Source: Lachnospiraceae bacterium | GTDB lineage: Bacteria > Bacillota > Clostridia > Lachnospirales > Lachnospiraceae | Reading direction: 5' to 3' | Assembly (NCBI GenBank): GCA_024690885.1 | Contig: JAILOI010000009.1 | Span: forward strand, 1-48,913 | DNA: 48,913 bases | Shown here: in pieces, positions 17,827 through 26,665 of the stretch | How positions within the stretch are numbered: the stretch's first letter is position 1 | Layout: each line of letters starts with the position of its first letter | Translations under genes and position numbers: made by a program | The notes under the pieces: generated by a model | Told to the model about the DNA's origin: nothing | Seen by the model: the letters and a program-made list of their open reading frames with translations, nothing else | Databases searched by the model: none

Positions 17827-18516
17827 ATGGCTAAGAGAGTATTGGTTGTAGACGATGAAAAACTGATTGTGAAGGGCATTCGCTTTAGCTTAGAGCAGGA
17901 CGGCATGGAAGTGGATTGTGCTTACGACGGGGAAGAGGCACTGGATAAGGCCTTGAATGGCTCTTTTGACATGATTCTGTTGGATGTTATGCTTCCGAAG
18001 ATGGATGGGTTTGAAGTTTGTCAGCGCATCCGTGATGTATCCAATGTCCCAATCGTAATGTTGACCGCCAAGGGCGAGGATATGGACAAGATTTTAGGCT
18101 TAGAGTATGGTGCGGATGACTACATCACCAAGCCCTTTAATATTTTGGAGGTGAAGGCTCGTATCAAAGCCATCATGCGTCGTAGCGCACCACAGGTAAA
18201 TCCGGAAACACGCTCCAGTGAAGTATTAAGCGGAGATGTGTACTTGGATACGGAGAGCCGTCGGGTACGCATCAAGGACGTGGAGATGAACTTAACCTCC
18301 AAGGAATTTGATTTGTTGTTGCATTTTGTCAGCAACCCGGGAAAGGTGTACAGCCGTGAACAGTTGTTGGAAACCATCTGGGGTGCAGATTATCCGGGGG
18401 ATGCCAGAACCGTGGATGTTCACGTACGTCGCTTACGTGAGAAGATTGAACCAAACCCGAGTGAACCCCGTTACGTTCATACCAAGTGGGGTATGGGATA
18501 TTACTACCAAAAATAG
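17827..18516 (+). CDS. OmpR/PhoB-family response regulator
   Basis: 229 aa. The receiver domain has the acidic pocket (VVDDE), phospho-acceptor Asp in MILLDVMLPKMDG, and the conserved Thr and Lys (MLTAKG, TKPF). The C-terminal winged helix (LTSKEFDLLLHFVSNPGKVYSREQLLE; DVHVRRLREKI) binds DNA. It is followed 11 bases later by its histidine kinase. Target genes are unknown; the location between comEA and comEC is notable. Confidence 0.95.
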   Translation: MAKRVLVVDDEKLIVKGIRFSLEQDGMEVDCAYDGEEALDKALNGSFDMILLDVMLPKMDGFEVCQRIRDVSNVPIVMLTAKGEDMDKILGLEYGADDYITKPFNILEVKARIKAIMRRSAPQVNPETRSSEVLSGDVYLDTESRRVRIKDVEMNLTSKEFDLLLHFVSNPGKVYSREQLLETIWGADYPGDARTVDVHVRRLREKIEPNPSEPRYVHTKWGMGYYYQK

Positions 18517-18527
18517 GTGTATATCAG

Positions 18528-19982
18528 ATGAATGTTTTGAATAAACTCAAACCCAAATTGCAGAGCTTTCGATTCCACATTGCACTGTTAATTCTGTGCA
18601 TGGGAATCATTCCAAGCTTTGTGATTGCACATCTTTTTATATATTATTTTGAACAGCGGTCCCTAAGCAGTGAGGAACTTGCAATTTCCTCCCAGGCACA
18701 GCTGTTAAGCAATCAGATTGTTACCAGCGGTTATCTGCAGGACAATAGCGTGGAGAGCGTTAATACCCAGTTGAAAGCCTTAGGTAATATATATTCCGGC
18801 CGTATCATGGTCATTGACTCCAAGATGAAAGTGGTGAAGGACACGTACAACATGTACGATGGCCGTACCATTGTTTGGCAGAATGTAATCGAAAGCGCTT
18901 CCGGAGCATTTCGGTCTTATTATGATGCACAAAATCACTGTGTGATTGTCACGGTGCCCATCACCGATCCTACGGATACTTCTGTAATTGCCGGTGTGTT
19001 GCTGGTGAATAAAACCACCGGTTCCCTGGAACAGAATATGGAATACTATCGGTCCATCGGTGTGATTATTGGACTGATTTCTGTGATTTTATCTACGATT
19101 TTGGCGCTGGCCTTTTCCAGACGGTATGTCACACCGATTCGGAAGATGGCACAATCCATTGAGCATATGAATCAGGGGCTTACCCATCAGGAACTGGAGG
19201 TTTCCGGTTATACGGAACTTCAGAAGGTGGCGGAGCAGTTCAACGCTTATGCAGACAGTATGTACAAGGTGGATGAATCCCGCCAGGAATTTGTATCCAA
19301 CGTGTCTCACGAATTGAAGACTCCGTTGACCTCCATGAAGGTATTGGCGGATTCTATCAATTCCATGGGAGATGGTGTTCCGGTGGAACTGTATCAGGAA
19401 TTTATGAATGATATTACCAACGAAATTGACCGTGAGACTTCCATCATCAACGATCTGTTGTCCCTGGTACGTATGGATAAATCCGGAGCAAACCTGAATA
19501 TTGCCCCGGTGAATTTAAATGAGTTGATTGAGCTGATTCTCAAGCGCTTAAAGCCGATTGCCGAGAAGCAGGAGGTGGAACTGGTGATGGAAAGTTTCCG
19601 GCCGGTGACGGTGGAAATAGACGAGGTGAAGTTCTCCTTGGCCATCAGTAATTTGATTGAGAATGGTATCAAATACAACAATCCGGGTGGCTTCGTCCAT
19701 GTATCCTTGAATGCGGATCATCGGTATTGCTATATTCGTGTGGAGGACTCCGGTATGGGTATTCCGCAGGAATCCCTGGACTTTATTTTTGATCGTTTCT
19801 ATCGCGTGGATAAGTCCCACTCCAGAGAAATCGGAGGAACGGGTCTTGGCCTTGCGATTACGAAGAACGCCATCAACATGCACCATGGTGAAATCAAGGT
19901 TAGCAGTGTGGTGGGCGAGGGTACGACCTTTGATGTGCGCGTACCGCTTAATTACATCAAACCGGAGGAGAACCCGTCATGA
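18528..19982 (+). CDS. Sensor histidine kinase
   Basis: 484 aa. Two transmembrane helices (about 20-40 and 170-195) flank a ~130-residue extracellular sensor. HAMP, HisKA (phospho-His in VSHELKTPLTSMK) and HATPase_c follow (N box NLIENGIKYN, G1 VEDSGMGI, G2 GGTGLGLAI). Start ATG 18528 is preferred to the track start at 18486, which overlaps the regulator gene. Its last codons overlap the GerMN lipoprotein gene by 4 bases (ATGA), so the three proteins probably work as a unit. Confidence 0.94.
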   Translation: MNVLNKLKPKLQSFRFHIALLILCMGIIPSFVIAHLFIYYFEQRSLSSEELAISSQAQLLSNQIVTSGYLQDNSVESVNTQLKALGNIYSGRIMVIDSKMKVVKDTYNMYDGRTIVWQNVIESASGAFRSYYDAQNHCVIVTVPITDPTDTSVIAGVLLVNKTTGSLEQNMEYYRSIGVIIGLISVILSTILALAFSRRYVTPIRKMAQSIEHMNQGLTHQELEVSGYTELQKVAEQFNAYADSMYKVDESRQEFVSNVSHELKTPLTSMKVLADSINSMGDGVPVELYQEFMNDITNEIDRETSIINDLLSLVRMDKSGANLNIAPVNLNELIELILKRLKPIAEKQEVELVMESFRPVTVEIDEVKFSLAISNLIENGIKYNNPGGFVHVSLNADHRYCYIRVEDSGMGIPQESLDFIFDRFYRVDKSHSREIGGTGLGLAITKNAINMHHGEIKVSSVVGEGTTFDVRVPLNYIKPEENPS

Positions 19983-20905
19983 GGAAGCAACATCGATGGA
20001 TTGCCATCATCCTAAGTCTTGTGGTATCTGTGGGGCTTCTGCTATGTGCCTGCAAAAACAAGGAGACAGAAGAACAGGGATTTACCATCTATTATTTGAA
20101 CAAGAATGCAACCGCATTGTATCCGGTATCTACCAGTTTTCGAACCACTGATGTGAATGGACAGATCGGAGAGATTATCTCCAACATGACATCCAAGAAA
20201 CAGGAAGTGGAATATACCAATCCCATTCCGGACAATGTCACCATCCGAAGTTATGCCCTGGTGGATGGATCCCTGGAAATCCATTTTTCCAGAGATTATG
20301 AGACCTTGACCAATACCAGAGAAGCACTGCTGCGTGCTGCTGTGGTGAAAACCTTCTGTGGGTTGGAAGATGTGAAGGAAGTGATTTTCTATGTGGTGGA
20401 CGATCCACTGCATGATGAGACCGGCAATGTGATTTCTGCCATGACAGCCAATTCCTTTGTGGACGATTTTGCCAGAGAGCAGGAAGCGGTTGTGACCAAG
20501 CAGATGACTTTCTACTATCCCAGTGCGGATGGAGACACCCTCGTAGAGGAGACCCGCTTGGTGCATTACAATACCAACATTTCCCTGCCGATGATGTTAT
20601 TGCGTTATCTTTCCTACGCTCCGGAGACCAAAGGCTCTCAGGCAGCCTTTGCTTCCCGTAACATGGTTTTAAATGCCACGGTCAGTGATGGTATCTGCTA
20701 TGTGGATTTGGATGCTTCGATTCTAAGCCAGGAGAGCAATATCACCCAGGAAGCGTTGGTTTATTCCATCGTGAATACCTTGACCACCCAGGATTCCATT
20801 ACCAAGGTCAAGATTACGGTGCTTAGCACCACCAGTGCCATTGAAGTGGACAACAACCAGTTGGATGGCACTTATGAACCGAATTTGTCCCTGATTGAGG
20901 ACTAG
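19979..20905 (+). CDS. GerMN-domain lipoprotein linked to a two-component system
   Basis: 308 aa. An N-terminal signal ends in a lipobox (LLLCAC), followed by two GerMN-like repeats: one around residues 35-165 (FTIYYLNKNATALYP) and one from about 175 (QMTFYYPSADGDTLV). GerMN domains occur in the spore germination protein GerM and in LpqB, the accessory lipoprotein of the MtrAB system. Translational overlap with the kinase suggests that it modulates the sensor outside the cell. No direct role in sporulation can be read from the sequence. Confidence 0.85.
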   Translation: MRKQHRWIAIILSLVVSVGLLLCACKNKETEEQGFTIYYLNKNATALYPVSTSFRTTDVNGQIGEIISNMTSKKQEVEYTNPIPDNVTIRSYALVDGSLEIHFSRDYETLTNTREALLRAAVVKTFCGLEDVKEVIFYVVDDPLHDETGNVISAMTANSFVDDFAREQEAVVTKQMTFYYPSADGDTLVEETRLVHYNTNISLPMMLLRYLSYAPETKGSQAAFASRNMVLNATVSDGICYVDLDASILSQESNITQEALVYSIVNTLTTQDSITKVKITVLSTTSAIEVDNNQLDGTYEPNLSLIED

Positions 20906-20919
20906 AAAGAGGTGTATTG

Positions 20920-23403
20920 TTGAACAGACGATATCTTGCGCAAGGCGCAGTATGGTTTCTGTTTGGCATCTTGTTTGTATTACAACGGAATTTGATTTTT
21001 GCCCTATTGGGCGTTCTCGGTGGCGGCTGGTTGATCTACCATCACAGCCGTCACTATCTGAAAACATCCCATCGCTATCTACATGGCGTTTTTCTACTTC
21101 TTTTATTTGCCATGGGTGTCTTTCGTGGTCTTGTTGCAAACTCTTGCATCACAATTTCCAACCAAATAATGGAACAACATACAAACATCTGCTTTACGGG
21201 AACAATCGTAAAGAAAGAACAGAAACAGGACCAATGGCGTTATACCATAGACCCATTGGAATTCTCCGAGGAACAACCCCTGCCGGAGGATTGGGAGGGT
21301 CTTATTGTTGTGCAATCCAGCACGGATATGGGACGATTGGATACAACGGTTCTGGTGGAAGGCAGTATTCGTCCATTCCGGCGGCCGGAGAATGATGGCG
21401 GTTTTGATGAGGCCAATTACAATCAATCCATGGGCGTGATGGCCGTGGTAAAAGCAACCGACCTACAGGAAATCAAAGCACCCAAGATTTTATTGCGTGA
21501 GGGATTGTTCCAATTAAGACGACGGATGGCGCAGGTATATGACGTGTATCTTCCGGGAGAGGAAAGCGGTATCTTGGCGGCCATGACCCTCGGAGAAAAA
21601 GGGGACTTATTGCCGGAGGCCAAGGACTTGTTTCAGGAGACGGGCATCAGCCATATCCTTGCTATCTCCGGGCTGCACATCTCCATGGTGGGCATGCTTC
21701 TGTTTCGACTCCTGCGAAAAAGGTGGGCACCACTGCCGGCCGCAACGGTGACGGTGGTGGTGGTAATCCTCTATGGGATGTTGACGGGGAGTAGCATTTC
21801 GACCAACCGCGCGGTGGGCATGTTTGTGATTTTGATGATTGCTACGGTTTTCGGATGCAGCTATGATTTGCTATCGGCGTTGTCGGTGATGGCCATCCTC
21901 TTGTTGTGGCAAAATCCCCTGGCCTATCGTCAGGTGGGCTTCGTCTTCTCCTTTGGAGCGATTCTTGGGGTGGCATTGGTGGCCAATCCGTTGAGTCAGA
22001 CTTATGAAATGTTGTGTGATTACCGCTGGCGCACCCACCATCGCATGGACCATGGAAAACAGTTTCATAAGAATGCCAAGGAGGTGGTGGTATCTGCCTT
22101 GATTGGTGGTATAGGAATTCAGCTGGCCAGCTTACCCCTATGTGCCTATTTCTTCTATGGATTTCCCATCTATGTGGTGGGAGTGAATCTGCTGGTGTTA
22201 CCGGTACTGGGGATTGTGATTTCCCTGGGATTATTGGGCGGTTTGCTTGGGGGAATCTGCGGGGCAATCTGGGGATTACATCCTGCCCTAAACATCTTTT
22301 TCTATCCCTGTCATTTGATTCTGTACTTCTATGAGGCTGTCAGCGGATGGAGTCTGGATCTGCCCATGGCACAGATGATTGTGGGGCGACCGACGTGGTG
22401 GCAGATGCTCCTTTACTATGGTCTGTTACTTGGTGTGGTGTGGGGCTGTTATACCTGGACGAAGAAACAATTGGATGGGCGCTGGGAGCGGGCACGTCAC
22501 GGCAACCGGCGGATGGCAACCAACCGGGTGCGATGTTTTGTGGTTGCGTTGGGGGTGATGGTGCTTCCGTTGGTGGGACTTCTGTATCATCCGACCCGTG
22601 GCTTTGAAGTGGATATGTTATCGGTGGGCCAGGGAGACGGCATCTACATTTCTTCTCCGGAAGGGGTGGACTTTTTTCTGGACGGCGGATCGACGTCGAA
22701 GCAACAGGTGGGAGAGTATGTGATTGCACCCTTCCTGAAATACCATGGAGTAGCAAAGATTTCTTACTGGTTTGTCAGTCATACGGATGAAGATCATTAC
22801 AGCGGATTACTGGAAGTTTTGGCCAGCGAAATTCGAATCGAGCATGTTGTAATTCCAACAACAATGGAGCACAATGAAGGATATGAACAGATTGCGTTGG
22901 CATGTCAGGCGGCAGGCACCAAGCTTCTGCACATCCAAGAGGGACAGATCGTCGGAACCGGGAGGATGCGCATAGAGTGTTTCTATCCGACAGATCCCGC
23001 GCCTTATACGGGAACCAACGAAAATTCCATGTGCTTGCTTGTGACCACGGAGGACTTCTGTGGGATTTTTACCGGAGATTTAGGAGAGGAGCAGGAGGCA
23101 TGGATTCTGCGAAACCATCTGTTGCCGCGCTTACAGGGACGCAAGGTGGATTGCTTGAAAGCGGCCCATCATGGTTCGAATGGGTCCAATAGCGAGGCAT
23201 GGTTAGATGCCATTCATCCGGAGTTTGTTATGATTTCCGCCGGCAAGAATAATTCCTATGGGCATCCCGGAGACGCCTTTCTTGGACGATTGAAGGAACG
23301 GGAGATTCCATGGGCACTGACGGCGACCTCCGGTCAAATACAATTACGTAAAGAACACAAGCATCCCTTACAGGTGCGCTGTCCATGGAACATGGATCCT
23401 TAA
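20920..23403 (+). CDS. comEC: ComEC/Rec2 DNA-uptake channel
   Basis: About 827 aa. N-terminal DUF4131-like membrane region with an OB-fold-like loop, then the polytopic competence domain (GETGISHILAISGLHISMVG-like motif, about residues 230-500), then a C-terminal metallo-beta-lactamase domain (VGQGDGIYI; metal-binding SHTDEDHYSG; KAAHHGSNGSNS). It carries single-stranded DNA across the membrane and may degrade the other strand. No ATG is suitably placed: TTG at 20920 is 5 bases after AGAGGTG, TTG 20917 only 2. Start is therefore a non-ATG codon. In many Firmicutes holA follows nearby; here it is 24 kb away. Confidence 0.94.
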   Translation: MNRRYLAQGAVWFLFGILFVLQRNLIFALLGVLGGGWLIYHHSRHYLKTSHRYLHGVFLLLLFAMGVFRGLVANSCITISNQIMEQHTNICFTGTIVKKEQKQDQWRYTIDPLEFSEEQPLPEDWEGLIVVQSSTDMGRLDTTVLVEGSIRPFRRPENDGGFDEANYNQSMGVMAVVKATDLQEIKAPKILLREGLFQLRRRMAQVYDVYLPGEESGILAAMTLGEKGDLLPEAKDLFQETGISHILAISGLHISMVGMLLFRLLRKRWAPLPAATVTVVVVILYGMLTGSSISTNRAVGMFVILMIATVFGCSYDLLSALSVMAILLLWQNPLAYRQVGFVFSFGAILGVALVANPLSQTYEMLCDYRWRTHHRMDHGKQFHKNAKEVVVSALIGGIGIQLASLPLCAYFFYGFPIYVVGVNLLVLPVLGIVISLGLLGGLLGGICGAIWGLHPALNIFFYPCHLILYFYEAVSGWSLDLPMAQMIVGRPTWWQMLLYYGLLLGVVWGCYTWTKKQLDGRWERARHGNRRMATNRVRCFVVALGVMVLPLVGLLYHPTRGFEVDMLSVGQGDGIYISSPEGVDFFLDGGSTSKQQVGEYVIAPFLKYHGVAKISYWFVSHTDEDHYSGLLEVLASEIRIEHVVIPTTMEHNEGYEQIALACQAAGTKLLHIQEGQIVGTGRMRIECFYPTDPAPYTGTNENSMCLLVTTEDFCGIFTGDLGEEQEAWILRNHLLPRLQGRKVDCLKAAHHGSNGSNSEAWLDAIHPEFVMISAGKNNSYGHPGDAFLGRLKEREIPWALTATSGQIQLRKEHKHPLQVRCPWNMDP

Positions 23404-23433
23404 GACGCAGGGGAGCAAGGGAAGGAGCATTAT

Positions 23434-24138
23434 ATGGAACCAAAAATCGAAGGAAGATGTGGTAGTTTCTATGGAGTTGGCGTGGGCCCGGGAGATCCGG
23501 AACTGCTAACCTTAAAGGCATTGCGTATTTTAAATCAATGTACGGTCATTGCCCATCCCGGCAAAACCCATGATTCCGGGGTGGCCCTGGGATGTGTGCG
23601 TCCTCTGTTGGCGGACTTTTATAAGAAACAGATCCTCTCTTTGGAGGTGCCCATGACCAAGGATGTCGCCATCCTGCAGGCAGCCTATGAAGCCCATGTG
23701 GAGGAGATTGTGTCCCATCTGGAAGCAGGGGAGGATGTGGCCTTCTTAAATCTGGGGGACCCTACCATCTACGGAAGCTATATGCAGTTGCATCAGTTGG
23801 TAAAAGCCCAGGGATTTGAAGCTCATATCATTCCGGGAATTCCTTCCTTCTGTGGGGCAGCGGCGGAATTGGAAGAAGCGTTATGCCGGCGGCGGGAACA
23901 GCTGCATATCATTCCGGCGTCCTATGATATGAACAAGGCATTGGAGTTATCCGGGACGAAAGTCTTTCTGAAGTCTGCATCCTCTTATGGTGCACTACGT
24001 GAATTGCTACAATCCTATGATGGCCGTGTGGCGGTGGTTTGCAATGCCACCATGGATTGTCAGGAAATCTATTGGGGAGTGGAGGAAATGCCACAGGACG
24101 TGGGATATCTGACATTAGTTTTTGTATACGATAAATAA
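23434..24138 (+). CDS. cbiL: Precorrin-2 / cobalt-factor-II C20-methyltransferase
   Basis: 234 aa SAM-dependent tetrapyrrole methylase of the CobI/CbiL type. GVGVGPGDPELLTLKA near the N-terminus, LNLGDPTIYGSYM and IPGIPSF are the family signatures. The enzyme methylates C20 in cobalamin synthesis. No other cobalamin gene is in the window, so it is an isolated member; cbiL is inferred from motif wording (YGSYM) and length, and another tetrapyrrole methylase is possible. It lies 30 bases after comEC. Confidence 0.8.
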   Translation: MEPKIEGRCGSFYGVGVGPGDPELLTLKALRILNQCTVIAHPGKTHDSGVALGCVRPLLADFYKKQILSLEVPMTKDVAILQAAYEAHVEEIVSHLEAGEDVAFLNLGDPTIYGSYMQLHQLVKAQGFEAHIIPGIPSFCGAAAELEEALCRRREQLHIIPASYDMNKALELSGTKVFLKSASSYGALRELLQSYDGRVAVVCNATMDCQEIYWGVEEMPQDVGYLTLVFVYDK

Positions 24139-24165
24139 TGGGCAAATTTGTGGAATTGTTGTGAA

Positions 24166-24184
24166 AAAGGGGGGACATCCCTTT
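24166..24184 (+). terminator. Weak terminator-like hairpin after cbiL
   Basis: AAAGGG pairs with CCCTTT around a 7-base loop. Only ATTA follows instead of a U-run, so termination may be partial. It lies just before the promoter of the next operon. Confidence 0.3.
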
Positions 24185-24201
24185 ATTACGGTGTGAAAAA
24201 G

Positions 24202-24210
24202 TGATAAAAT
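24202..24210 (+). promoter_or_regulatory. Extended -10 promoter of the PqqD/Pel operon
   Basis: TGATAAAAT is an extended -10 (TGN plus TAAAAT) preceded by GTGTGAAAAAG; a weak -35 (TTTATT, 24182-24187) has 17-base spacing. A start 6-7 bases downstream coincides with the ATG at 24217, predicting an mRNA with almost no leader. The same GAAAAA-TGNTAAAATAA pattern precedes the pseudokinase gene near 46.36 kb. Confidence 0.5.
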
Positions 24211-24216
24211 AATTCC

Positions 24217-24462
24217 ATGAAAGTGCTGGTAAGGGAAGTCTTGGGGGTTCATTATCTGGTGCCAATCGGCGAGGAACATCCGGGACAAAAACCGATGGAA
24301 TTGAATGAAACTGCATATGAGATTTATCAGCTTTTATCGCGGGGGAAGACGGTAGAAGAAGTCAGTGCTTGCTTAGCCGAACAATACCGGGTTTCGCCTT
24401 CGCAGGTACAAGAAGATGTGATGTCTTGTTATAACGAGTTTTGTTCCAGGGGCATAATATAA
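24217..24462 (+). CDS. PqqD-family peptide chaperone-like protein
   Basis: 81 aa, one PqqD-like winged-helix domain (MELNETAYEIYQLLSRGKTVEEVSACL is the typical core). PqqD-type RiPP recognition elements bind the leader of a precursor peptide and present it to modifying enzymes. No Shine-Dalgarno precedes the ATG, which lies 7 bases after a -10 element, so translation is probably leaderless. It is the first gene of the long exopolysaccharide operon, an unexpected place. Two further PqqD domains occur in the window (42.8 and 46.4 kb), fused to HprK-like domains. Its partner may be the leader-bearing 152-aa protein, but that is inference. Confidence 0.8.
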   Translation: MKVLVREVLGVHYLVPIGEEHPGQKPMELNETAYEIYQLLSRGKTVEEVSACLAEQYRVSPSQVQEDVMSCYNEFCSRGII

Positions 24463-24478
24463 TTAATTGGAGTAGGGT

Positions 24479-26665
24479 ATGGACATTGTTTTGACAGGAT
24501 CGTACAACTATGTGATGAAGGCTTTGATCCTGAAGCTGAACAAAGAGGGGCATCGTATCTTTGTGATTTCCGGTAGCCGGTTTTCTCAAAAAAAATATCC
24601 CAAAGTTTTTGAACAATATGATTTCGTCTATGAGAGCAGTAGCATGCGTGAGATTTTTGATAGTATTCACCCGGATGCTGTTGTTTTTTTGGGTGCCTAT
24701 GATGACACCTTTAACTGGAAGAAGCAGGACCTAGAACAGGTGCGCTATAACACGGGACTGACCAATATTTTGCAGGCAGCCACGGCGCTACAGAAGCATG
24801 TGCGGTTTATCTATCTGTCCTATCAGGACGTCTTCTCCGGACATTCACCAAGCGATATTTTAGAACATGATAAGTTCTCTGCCGTAGGCTTCCAGGGAAT
24901 GGCGGTACGACAGGGAGAATTGATCTGCGGTAATTTCCAGAAGACCAACCAGTTTGATTCGCTGGTTCTTCGTATGGATCATCTCTATGGCATGCCGCTT
25001 TCCGACAAGGATTTGATGGAGCCCTTTGCCACCATGGTGCGGGAAGGCTTACATGGCAATACCATTCATGCCAATCGGAACAACATCTATTCCATGCTGC
25101 ATATTTCCGATGCGGTGGAATACATTCACAAGGTATTGACGACGGAAGAGTTGAAGTACCATGTTTACAATCTCTCCAGCGGAGAGGCAATGTCAGAATA
25201 TGAGATGGCAGAGTTGGTTGCTTCCGGTATGGGTGGCGGCACCTCCGTAGAGGATCGCAGCGTGGGAAATATGTATCGCCTGGTATTATCCAAGGAGCGG
25301 TTTTCCGATGAGTTTTCCAGCCGGGTATATAATCATGCCAAGGATTGTATCCCGAAGATTGCGGCAGAGATTGCTTCCCAGGAGCAGAAGTTTTTCTTCT
25401 TCGGCGGAGACAAGGTGAGTATCTGGAAACGCATCTGGGACAAGATTGCCTTGGTGCTGAAAATCGTATTGCCGTACTTAGAAACAGCAGCACTGTTTAT
25501 TCCGTTTTTCATGCTGAATAACCGTGCAACCAACAGTGAGTATTTTTCCAATTTGGATTTTTATTTGTTATACGTGTTGACCATGTCCATCATCCATGGA
25601 CAGCAGCAGGCGCTGATTGCAGCATTATTAGCGACGGCCGGCTATCTGTTCCGACAGCAGTATGACCGTTCCGGATTTGATGTATTGTTGGATTACAACA
25701 CCTATGTCTGGATTGCCCAGCTGTTTATCTTAGGACTGGTGGTGGGCCATATGAAAGACCGTCTGCGGAATGTGCGGGAAGAGGACTTGCATGAGATTGA
25801 TTTCTTGAATACCCAGATTTCGGATATTACGGACATTAATGCCACCAACGTTCACATCAAAAACATTATGGAAGAGCAGATTGTCAATCAGAATGACAGC
25901 TTCGGCAAGGTATATGAAATTACCTCCTCCCTGGATCAGTATGAACCGGAGGAAGTCCTCTTCTATGCCGGTGATGTATTAAAACAGTTGATTCACAGTG
26001 AGGATATCGCCATCTACAACGTGGCCAATTCCGATTATGCCCGTCTGTTTGTTTCTACCTCCAAGAAGGCCAGAAGCATGGGAAATTCCATAGAGTATCC
26101 AAAACTGGGAGCACTCTATGACGCGATTTCCAAGGACCAGATTTATATTAACCACGATATGAATCCGGATTATCCGCTGATGGCAGATGCCATCTATTCC
26201 GGTGACCACATTGAGCTGATCATTATGATTTGGGGTATTCCATGGGATCGTATGAACTTGGCCCAGGCCAACATGATTCGTGTGGCCGGCTATCTGATTC
26301 AGAATGCGGTGCTACGTGCAAACCGCTATATGGAGGCTTTGCAGGAGGACCGTTACATCAAGGGTACCAATGTATTGGGCCGGGATGCGTTCCTGATTTT
26401 GATGGGGGCATTCTTACATGCCCGTTCCAAGGACTTGACGGAATGTTGCGTCTTGCATGTACTTCCGGTGGAAGGGGAAGACAAAAACCTTGTGGCCACC
26501 ACCATTGAGAAGCAGCTTCGAAATACGGACTACATCGGATACGGACCGGAGGATGAGTTGTTTGTCCTTCTGTCGAATACCAACGAAGACAATGTCAGCT
26601 TTGTTATGAATCGTATCAAAGCAGCCGGCTATGAGACGGAAATCTGGAAGGAAATGAACGTATGA
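24479..26665 (+). CDS. SDR-PelD fusion: decayed NAD-epimerase domain plus c-di-GMP receptor
   Basis: 728 aa. Residues 1-300 are an extended SDR/NAD-dependent epimerase fold, but the nucleotide loop is TGSYNYV, lacking the later glycines, and the catalytic Tyr-x-x-x-Lys region reads GFQGMAVRQGE, with neither residue in place. Transmembrane helices follow (about 325-425), then a GAF-like domain (about 475-610) and a GGDEF-like domain (about 625-725). The GGDEF signature is PEDEL (690-694), while an RxxD motif (RNTD, 681-684) lies exactly 5 residues upstream, the position of the c-di-GMP inhibitory site. This is the layout of PelD, the receptor that switches Pel polysaccharide synthesis on when c-di-GMP binds. 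The SDR part is related to PelX-like epimerases but is predicted inactive. Its stop overlaps the next ATG. Confidence 0.85.
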   Translation: MDIVLTGSYNYVMKALILKLNKEGHRIFVISGSRFSQKKYPKVFEQYDFVYESSSMREIFDSIHPDAVVFLGAYDDTFNWKKQDLEQVRYNTGLTNILQAATALQKHVRFIYLSYQDVFSGHSPSDILEHDKFSAVGFQGMAVRQGELICGNFQKTNQFDSLVLRMDHLYGMPLSDKDLMEPFATMVREGLHGNTIHANRNNIYSMLHISDAVEYIHKVLTTEELKYHVYNLSSGEAMSEYEMAELVASGMGGGTSVEDRSVGNMYRLVLSKERFSDEFSSRVYNHAKDCIPKIAAEIASQEQKFFFFGGDKVSIWKRIWDKIALVLKIVLPYLETAALFIPFFMLNNRATNSEYFSNLDFYLLYVLTMSIIHGQQQALIAALLATAGYLFRQQYDRSGFDVLLDYNTYVWIAQLFILGLVVGHMKDRLRNVREEDLHEIDFLNTQISDITDINATNVHIKNIMEEQIVNQNDSFGKVYEITSSLDQYEPEEVLFYAGDVLKQLIHSEDIAIYNVANSDYARLFVSTSKKARSMGNSIEYPKLGALYDAISKDQIYINHDMNPDYPLMADAIYSGDHIELIIMIWGIPWDRMNLAQANMIRVAGYLIQNAVLRANRYMEALQEDRYIKGTNVLGRDAFLILMGAFLHARSKDLTECCVLHVLPVEGEDKNLVATTIEKQLRNTDYIGYGPEDELFVLLSNTNEDNVSFVMNRIKAAGYETEIWKEMNV

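Noticed and set aside
24217-24462. PqqD as partner of a radical SAM enzyme
   Set aside because: No protein with a CxxxCxxC radical SAM motif was found in the window.
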